This document shows, piece after piece, positions 7,420 through 12,350 of a DNA stretch of 12,350 nt. The notes beneath the pieces are model-generated. The model saw nothing but the letters and a program-made list of their open reading frames with translations. It was not told the DNA's origin and searched no databases. The position numbers were made by a program, and so were the translations under genes. Every line of letters begins with the position of its first letter. Within the stretch, counting starts at the first letter, position 1. Source of the DNA: Phycisphaerae bacterium (GTDB lineage: Bacteria; Planctomycetota; Phycisphaerae; UBA1845). The stretch covers positions 1 through 12,350 of the forward strand of contig JANQGB010000094.1 in the NCBI GenBank assembly GCA_028277545.1, written 5' to 3'.

Positions 7420-8769
7420 CTAATCGTCTTCGCCCAGCGGTGCGACTGTCTGGCCCGGGACTACACGGTGCGCGCCGGCCGATACGATCTCGTCGCCATC
7501 CTGCAGCAAACCGCGCACGTACACTCGATCAGACTCAGTGTACAGAATCTCGACCTCGCGACGCTCCAGCGTACCGACGCGACTCGTCGAGTTTGCCGCC
7601 TCATTCGACGATGAGACCACCGCGTAGACCGCCCACAGCCCCCGTTCGCCCCTTACGAGTGCGTCGATTGGCAGCCAGAAACCTTGCTGTCGTCGCCGGT
7701 CCGCCAATCGTAAACGAATGGTCTGTCCCGGCTTGCCGGCAAAGGCGCCGTCTCCCGGCAGGTCGAAGAGCACTGTGACCGTGCGCGTGGCGTCATCAAG
7801 CTGCGGCAGGATGCGCGCGATGACGGCGTCCGCCGTCGTTCCGTTGAGCACAATCGGGTGCCGCTGCCCAACGGAGAGGTCGCCGGCCAGATCGAACGCG
7901 ACGCCAACGCGGGCCTGCAGATGCTCGCTCTCCATTATCTCGAGCACGGGATATCCCGCCGAGACAACCAGCCCCTCATCGGCATACCGCGCTGAGACTG
8001 AACCCGAGAAAGGCGCCCGCAGCGTGCTCTTCTCGATGTCCAACTCGATCTGCGCAACGGCAGCCGCCAGCTGCGCGACAGTGGCACGCTGGGCGTCGAT
8101 CTGCTCCTGCCGCGTCCCGGCTTCAAGCTCGTTGAGCTCAGCGCGGGCCGCATCGCGCAAGGCGACTGCCGCCGAGTACTCCGTAGCTGTGTCCTGTAGC
8201 TCCTTATCGCTGGCAGCGCTGCTTTCGAACAGACTGCTTATGCGACGTCGCTCACGCTCCCAGAAGTTGACGCGCGCCGAACGCTCGCACAACAGCGCCC
8301 GGGCGGCAGCAATTCGTTCCTGTCGCGGGCCGGCCTCCACCTCCGCCAGCCGCGCTTGTGCGGCGGCGTGCTCAGCACACAGTTGTCGGTGCTGCAGTGC
8401 GAGCGGCTCCACGTCAAGCTCGGCAACCGGGTGGCCCGTAGCGACCTGATCACCTTCATCGACGAGCACGCGCATCAGCAGGCCGCCGCGCTCAAAGCTC
8501 AGTTGGCTCTGACGTACCGCCTCGATGCGCCCCGTGAACTCACGCGTCAGCGTCAGCTCGTCCGTTAGCGCAATCCGGCGCGACCTTACTGGCAGTGCGG
8601 GACGTTTCGACTCCCCCGTTGGCTGGGCCGCCGCGTTCGTGTTCCAGACCCTCGCGGCGACTGGCCCCAGCACGCCGAGCGACACGGCCGCAACGACCAG
8701 CATACGCTTCGTCGTATTCCGACGAAGCGTCAAAAAAGCGCCCAAGAAAAGAGACGCCGGTTTACGCAT
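7420..8769 (-). CDS. RND efflux periplasmic adaptor (membrane fusion protein, HlyD/AcrA-like)
   Basis: 449 residues from the ATG at 8769. The frame is open further upstream to 8880, but that stretch lies inside the 3' end of the regulator gene. The chosen start is preceded by a purine-rich AGGGGGGAG and gives a natural N-terminal anchor (residues 22-42, basic then hydrophobic). There is no lipobox Cys, so a membrane-spanning anchor rather than a lipoprotein is expected. The order of parts is typical. The first lipoyl half-motif is at about 80-118 (GRIEAVRQSQLSFERGG, VLVDEGDQV). A long alpha-helical hairpin follows at 119-247 with two similar Glu/Arg-rich repeats (EAGPRQERI at 145 and EAGTRQEQI at 217). 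The second lipoyl half is at 250-280 (LRAPFSGSVSARYADEG), then a beta-barrel region (285-375) and a membrane-proximal region. It bridges the permease to an outer-membrane channel. It overlaps the regulator stop by 8 nt and lies 45 bp before the pump gene. Confidence 0.93.
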   Translation of the reverse strand: MRKPASLFLGAFLTLRRNTTKRMLVVAAVSLGVLGPVAARVWNTNAAAQPTGESKRPALPVRSRRIALTDELTLTREFTGRIEAVRQSQLSFERGGLLMRVLVDEGDQVATGHPVAELDVEPLALQHRQLCAEHAAAQARLAEVEAGPRQERIAAARALLCERSARVNFWERERRRISSLFESSAASDKELQDTATEYSAAVALRDAARAELNELEAGTRQEQIDAQRATVAQLAAAVAQIELDIEKSTLRAPFSGSVSARYADEGLVVSAGYPVLEIMESEHLQARVGVAFDLAGDLSVGQRHPIVLNGTTADAVIARILPQLDDATRTVTVLFDLPGDGAFAGKPGQTIRLRLADRRRQQGFWLPIDALVRGERGLWAVYAVVSSSNEAANSTSRVGTLERREVEILYTESDRVYVRGLLQDGDEIVSAGAHRVVPGQTVAPLGEDD

Positions 8770-9499
8770 GACTCCCCCCTGCCTTTCGAATGTCATTCGC
8801 GAAGACTTCCTGGCGTGCGCGTTCGATCGTTCTCGCATAATCCCATTCCGTCGAAAACGGCTTCCAGTTGTAGCCATCAAGGAAGAGCTGGAAATTCCGG
8901 TGCAGCATCATCTGAGGATCGGGATTCTCGAAGCCATTCAGCGGGACGCCCTGCACGATAATCGTGCGCGCACCGACCGACATTGCCCAAAGTCCAAACA
9001 ACAAATCGTCAAGCGTACAGCCTTGAGGTACCACCAGGTCGCCCGACGCCACCGCATCGCGGGCGACTCCCTGCACCACCGCCATGCAGCTCGTATCCCC
9101 GGTGTGGCATGCATTTCTGCGTTCATCAGACGCCTTGTCCCAGATTGACTCCACCTTCGTGACCTGCTCGATACGCGCATGGTCCGGATAGACGCTGTAG
9201 AAGAGTTCGTCAGCGACACCAATGGCCGTTAGGCGCTCTCGCGAGCGCCCCGGGAACGTGGCAGCCCGAGCGAACAGCGCACCTCGGACCTGAATCGTCC
9301 TGAGAATCACGGCCGCGATCAGGTCTTCCTTGCATGTAAAGTGTTGATAAATGGTACCTTTGGAGTACTCAGTTGCTTCCGCGATGCGATCCATGTTCAA
9401 ACCGATGTAGCCGCGCTCAAGAAGCATCTTGCCGGCGGCGTCGATGATGAACTCTTCTCGCTGGGCGAACTCGCGTTGTCGGCGGTTCAGCGTTGCCAT
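8762..9499 (-). CDS. TetR/AcrR-family transcriptional regulator of the efflux operon
   Basis: 245 residues. The ATG at 9499 gives the normal short N-terminal arm before the DNA-binding domain. Residues 14-60 form the TetR_N domain: FIIDAAGKMLLERGY, then MDRIAEATEYSKGTIYQHF (36-54), with the GTIYQHF recognition helix and KEDL typical of the family. The remaining 180 residues are the variable ligand-binding and dimerisation part, so the inducer cannot be read from sequence. Two Cys (about 141 and 148) flank a Thr/Gly/Asp stretch. The gene is first in the tetR-adaptor-permease operon, which suggests it represses its own promoter and is relieved by a pump substrate. There is no Shine-Dalgarno sequence before the ATG, and the predicted transcription start falls on or next to the ATG. 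Confidence 0.93.
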   Translation of the reverse strand: MATLNRRQREFAQREEFIIDAAGKMLLERGYIGLNMDRIAEATEYSKGTIYQHFTCKEDLIAAVILRTIQVRGALFARAATFPGRSRERLTAIGVADELFYSVYPDHARIEQVTKVESIWDKASDERRNACHTGDTSCMAVVQGVARDAVASGDLVVPQGCTLDDLLFGLWAMSVGARTIIVQGVPLNGFENPDPQMMLHRNFQLFLDGYNWKPFSTEWDYARTIERARQEVFANDIRKAGGSHA

Positions 9500-9505
9500 A
9501 CCGCA

Positions 9506-9534
9506 ATTATTGACGATCCGTCGAGATTTGTCAA
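9506..9534 (-). promoter_or_regulatory. Sigma-70-like promoter of the tetR-adaptor-pump operon
   Basis: On the minus strand TTGACA (9534-9529, a perfect -35 box) is followed by exactly 17 bp and AATAAT (9511-9506, five of six matches to TATAAT). The expected start site, about 7 bp further on, is at or near 9499, the A of the tetR ATG. No ribosome binding site lies between, so the message may be leaderless. Confidence 0.7.
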
Positions 9535-9542
9535 GTCGTCAA
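9510..9542. promoter_or_regulatory. Candidate TetR operator: 33-bp dyad over the promoter
   Basis: TTGACGA at 9510-9516 and TCGTCAA at 9536-9542 are perfect 7-bp inverted arms around a 19-bp centre that keeps a few further symmetric G, C and A positions. The dyad covers the -35 box and the spacer, as expected for a repressor that blocks polymerase. That the neighbouring TetR protein binds here is inferred from position. Confidence 0.55.
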
Positions 9543-9585
9543 GACGGAAAAGTGTAGTTGAAATCCGTTTTCGTCAGCGACAACT

Positions 9586-9599
9586 GGGCCAGCCGGCCC
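9586..9599 (-). terminator. Weak GC hairpin downstream of the biotin ligase gene
   Basis: GGGCC (9586-9590), a four-base loop, then GGCCC (9595-9599) form a short GC stem 39 bp past the ligase stop. There is no T run after it, so an intrinsic terminator is doubtful. It may be a Rho-dependent end or nothing. It separates the carboxylase operon from the efflux operon promoter. Confidence 0.25.
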
Positions 9600-9637
9600 C
9601 TTACCGGAGTGGGACCGAATATCTGGACATTGCGCCG

Positions 9638-10201
9638 TCAGCCGCGAGACAATCGGACGATCGTCGCGCGAGTCGAACTCGCCAATCGACGGGCCAGGAG
9701 GTCAATCTCCCGATCGTCCCAATCGCAGTCGGCCGCGAGATCCTCCAGCGCGATCGGTCGGGGCGCATCATCCGCCGGCAATCGGACCATTCCGGAGCGC
9801 ACGTTAATGCCGATGCCGACGATGACGGCCTCGATGGTCGCGCCGCAGGCCAGGACCTCAGTCAGCACGCCGCCGAGCTTGCGACCGTCGTGGTACAGAT
9901 CATTGATGCCGTGTTGAACGATTCCGGCGTCGGTGTGTTCGTTGAGTATGGCGACACACGCAGCGCCGATCGCCGTGGTGAATTCAGAAGGATCGATTTC
10001 GTGGACCGCTTCCGTCCGAACGACCACCGAAAGGTAGATGCCGGCGTCACGAGGCGAGAGCCAACGGTGATCACGCGTGCCGCGACCGGCAGTTTGCTCG
10101 CGTGCGGTGATGCAGGCGCAGTCCGTAATCTCGCCCGCTCGGAACAACCGTTTCGCGGCTTCGTTCGTAGAGTCGGTCATGTCGAGACGATAGACTCGCA
10201 C
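9638..10201 (-). CDS. birA: Biotin--[carboxyl-carrier-protein] ligase, short catalytic-domain form
   Basis: 187 residues from GTG at 10201, four bases after the HMG-CoA lyase stop. GTG at 10219 is an alternative, and neither start has a clear Shine-Dalgarno sequence. The chosen start gives the usual N-terminal strand before the STN motif (VYRLDMTDSTNEAAKRL). Other family landmarks are QTAGRGTRDHRW (36-47), YLSVVV, NDLYHDGRKLGGVLTE (100-115) and VGIGINV (128-134). The enzyme makes biotinyl-AMP and transfers biotin to the carrier lysine. There is no N-terminal DNA-binding domain, so it is not a BirA-type repressor. The usual C-terminal SH3-like domain is missing or truncated. Two positions differ from most ligases: Thr42 stands where Escherichia coli BirA has Arg118, and His-Gly-Ile-Asn-Asp (97-101) replaces Lys-Trp-Pro-Asn-Asp. 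Family assignment is firm, full activity is not. Its operon neighbour, the carrier protein, is the obvious substrate. Confidence 0.85.
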   Translation of the reverse strand: MRVYRLDMTDSTNEAAKRLFRAGEITDCACITAREQTAGRGTRDHRWLSPRDAGIYLSVVVRTEAVHEIDPSEFTTAIGAACVAILNEHTDAGIVQHGINDLYHDGRKLGGVLTEVLACGATIEAVIVGIGINVRSGMVRLPADDAPRPIALEDLAADCDWDDREIDLLARRLASSTRATIVRLSRG

Positions 10202-10205
10202 GGCG

Positions 10206-11138
10206 CTACGTTTCGTCACGAGAAGAGCCCTGGGCCTTCCCACACACACGACTCCACTGGCGAGATCGTGGCGGCGAACCAACCAGGCTCGCAGCCGCGT
10301 CCGCCGCGTCGAGCACCCGGGCCAAATCCACCTCGGTCGTAATTCCCATGCGATCGAGGAAGTAGACCAGGTCTTCGGTGGCAAGATTGCCCGCCGCGCC
10401 CGGCGCAAAGGGGCAGCCGCCCAGGCCGGCGACTGCGGCATCATAGGTGGTGATGCCCATTTGGAGCCCGGCGAGAACGTTTGACAGTGCAGTGCCATAG
10501 GTGTCGTGCAGGTGCAGGGCGAGCCTTGGCGCCGATACGCGATTCAGGATCGCCTCGCCAACCGCGAAAACGTCACGCGGCGCGGCGGCGCCAATCGTGT
10601 CGCTGAGTGCGATCTCATCAGCGCCAAGCTCGAGGAGCTGCTCGGTAAGTTCGGCCACGCGCCTTGCGGAAATGTCACCCTCAAATGGGCACACGAAGCA
10701 GGTCGACAGGTAAGCGCGGACGGACACGCCGGCCTCCACGGCACGCTGGCTCACGGCGCGAAATACGGCGAGCGAATCGGCGATTGACATACGGATGTTG
10801 CGCCGGGTGAAAGTCTCGGACGCCGCCGTGAACAGGGCAATACGCTTGACGCCCGCAGCCAGGGCGCGATCGAGCCCACGCTCATTGGGCACGAGGGCAG
10901 AGATGGTCAACCCGGGCCGCGTTTCCAGTTCACCGATCACGGCGTCGGCGTCGGCAAGCTGCGGAACGGCCTTGGGATGCACGAACGAGGTCGCTTCGAT
11001 GAACGACAGGCCCGCGTCAGCCAGACGCTCGATCAGCCCGATCTTCTGCGCGGTCGACACGAATGCCGCCTCGTTCTGCAGGCCGTCGCGGGGTCCGACT
11101 TCGACGATCGTCACCCGTTTCGGGAGGCTACTCATCAT
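10206..11138 (-). CDS. Hydroxymethylglutaryl-CoA lyase
   Basis: 310 residues from the ATG at 11138. ATGs at 11147 and 11135 are also possible, and all overlap the end of the carrier gene (stop at 11128-11130). The enzyme cleaves HMG-CoA to acetoacetate and acetyl-CoA, the last step of leucine degradation. It is a DRE-TIM barrel protein. EVGPRDGLQNE (13-23) carries the catalytic Arg and a metal-binding Asp. EATSFVHPKAVPQLADA (48-64) is a family hallmark. LHLHDTYG (208-215) supplies the His-X-His metal ligands. GLGGCPFAPGAAGNLATED (238-256) is the signature containing the active-site Cys242. The C-terminal 25 residues are Arg/Ser-rich and look less conserved. The length is normal for the bacterial enzyme. 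The gene lies between a biotin carrier gene and a biotin ligase gene, which points to 3-methylcrotonyl-CoA carboxylase as the partner pathway rather than ketogenesis or HMG-CoA reductase. Confidence 0.95.
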   Translation of the reverse strand: MMSSLPKRVTIVEVGPRDGLQNEAAFVSTAQKIGLIERLADAGLSFIEATSFVHPKAVPQLADADAVIGELETRPGLTISALVPNERGLDRALAAGVKRIALFTAASETFTRRNIRMSIADSLAVFRAVSQRAVEAGVSVRAYLSTCFVCPFEGDISARRVAELTEQLLELGADEIALSDTIGAAAPRDVFAVGEAILNRVSAPRLALHLHDTYGTALSNVLAGLQMGITTYDAAVAGLGGCPFAPGAAGNLATEDLVYFLDRMGITTEVDLARVLDAADAAASLVGSPPRSRQWSRVCGKAQGSSRDET

Positions 11139-11651
11139 CCGGCACATCCAGGGTCGCCAGCAGCGCGCCCATCTCGACCAGCTTGCCCGTCTCGCAGGAG
11201 AGCGATTTCACGGTTCCTGCATGCGGTGCCGAGATGGTCATCTCCGTCTTCATTGATTCGATCACAATCAAGGGCTGATGGGGCTCGAACGAATCGCCGG
11301 CCTCCACGAGCACCTTCAAGACGCGTCCTGGCATGGGCGCGGCCAGTTCCCTCCGCTGCTGCGCCGTTGCCCCAGCCGAAGCGCGACGCGGCGAACGGTT
11401 CACGCGATGGAGCAGGTGCGTCCGGCCCTTGATCCACACCAGCATTTTGTCATCGCGCTGCGTGACGATGAAGGGATAGACGTGGCCGGCAATCCGCAGC
11501 CAACCGTCTCCGGGACCGGTACTCTCCACCTCGACTTCGACGTGTCGACCATCGATGTGGGCATGCAAGCTCTCCTGCTGGTCCAGGGCAATACGTTCGA
11601 GCGTCACCTCCGCTGTATCCGCACCCTCCGGCTGAAGCCAGTACCGGAACA

Positions 11652-11652
<1 letters not shown>
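11128..11652 (-). CDS. Biotin carboxyl carrier subunit of an acyl-CoA carboxylase
   Basis: 174 residues. The ATG at 11652 shares its A with the biotin carboxylase stop (TGATG) and has GGAGG eight bases upstream, so it is preferred over GTG 11685. Residues 1-95 form a beta-rich segment like the BT domain of methylcrotonyl-CoA carboxylase alpha subunits. A basic Ala/Arg linker follows. Residues 103-171 are a biotinyl domain: APMPGRVLKVLVEAGD, then VIESMKTEMTI with Lys135 as the biotin site, then APHAGTVKSL. The position after the Lys is Thr, where most carriers have Met. The protein would swing biotin between the carboxylase and a carboxyltransferase that is not in the window. In most organisms this region is fused to the biotin carboxylase, whereas here it is a separate gene. 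The HMG-CoA lyase neighbour favours 3-methylcrotonyl-CoA as substrate. Propionyl-, geranyl- or acetyl-CoA remain possible. Confidence 0.9.

Positions 11653-12350
<698 letters not shown>

Noticed and set aside
6530..7423. 297-codon Ser/Arg-rich open frame antisense to the pump start
   Set aside because: Shadow frame. It spans the pump start and operon gap, with no ribosome site and no recognisable domain.
8769..8880. Extended N-terminus for the efflux adaptor
   Set aside because: It would overlap the regulator gene by 119 nt and place a basic non-signal segment before the membrane anchor. The internal ATG has a better ribosome site.
10206..10290. Possible frameshift at the HMG-CoA lyase C-terminus, since another frame reads through into the ligase gene
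   Set aside because: The catalytic core is complete, the last residues are poorly conserved in the family, and neither frame is clearly better. There is no evidence for a fusion.

Overview
The window looks like chromosomal DNA (or a contig end) of a high-GC Gram-negative bacterium. This rests on the GC-rich base composition, strong GC bias at third codon positions, and an RND efflux pump with a periplasmic adaptor. The phylum cannot be fixed from sequence alone. The multi-domain PAAR protein and the leucine-degradation operon with separate biotin carboxylase and carrier genes would fit an uncultured environmental lineage such as Planctomycetota or a deltaproteobacterial group, but that is a guess.

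Left part (1-3535, + strand): three closely packed genes. They are a 5'-partial protein with a zinc-peptidase HExxH motif, a 565-residue PAAR-repeat spike protein that also carries a LysM-like and a PG_binding_1-like module, and a 378-residue protein of unknown function with a His/Gly-Cys active-site-like motif. The genes are 17 nt apart and then overlap by 1 nt (TGATG), so they probably form one operon. The likely theme is a contractile-injection (type VI or related) tip with peptidoglycan-directed cargo. The first 201 bases hold a perfect 80-bp inverted repeat cut by the window edge. It is probably an assembly or amplification fold-back and makes the 5' end of the first gene unreliable.

Middle (3536-4212): about 680 bp between convergent operons with no recognisable gene. 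Then, all on the - strand and transcribed from right to left, a drug-efflux operon (9499 to 4213): a TetR/AcrR regulator, a membrane-fusion adaptor overlapping it by 8 nt, and a 1053-residue RND permease. A near-consensus sigma-70 promoter (TTGACA, 17 bp, AATAAT) lies so close to the tetR ATG that the transcript is predicted to be leaderless. A 33-bp dyad (TTGACGA, 19 bp, TCGTCAA) overlaps this promoter and is a good candidate for autoregulation. No outer-membrane channel gene is present.

Right part (12350 to 9638, - strand): a tightly coupled acyl-CoA carboxylase/leucine-degradation operon: biotin carboxylase (cut by the right edge), a separate biotin-carrier subunit, HMG-CoA lyase, and a short biotin-protein ligase. 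Gene junctions are 1-nt overlap, 11-nt overlap and 4-nt gap. Together these suggest 3-methylcrotonyl-CoA carboxylation followed by HMG-CoA cleavage, with a ligase dedicated to biotinylating the carrier. The carboxyltransferase subunit would have to lie beyond the right edge. The ligase has substitutions at two positions normally conserved for biotinyl-AMP handling, and its substrate carries MKT rather than MKM, which makes the pair worth a second look.
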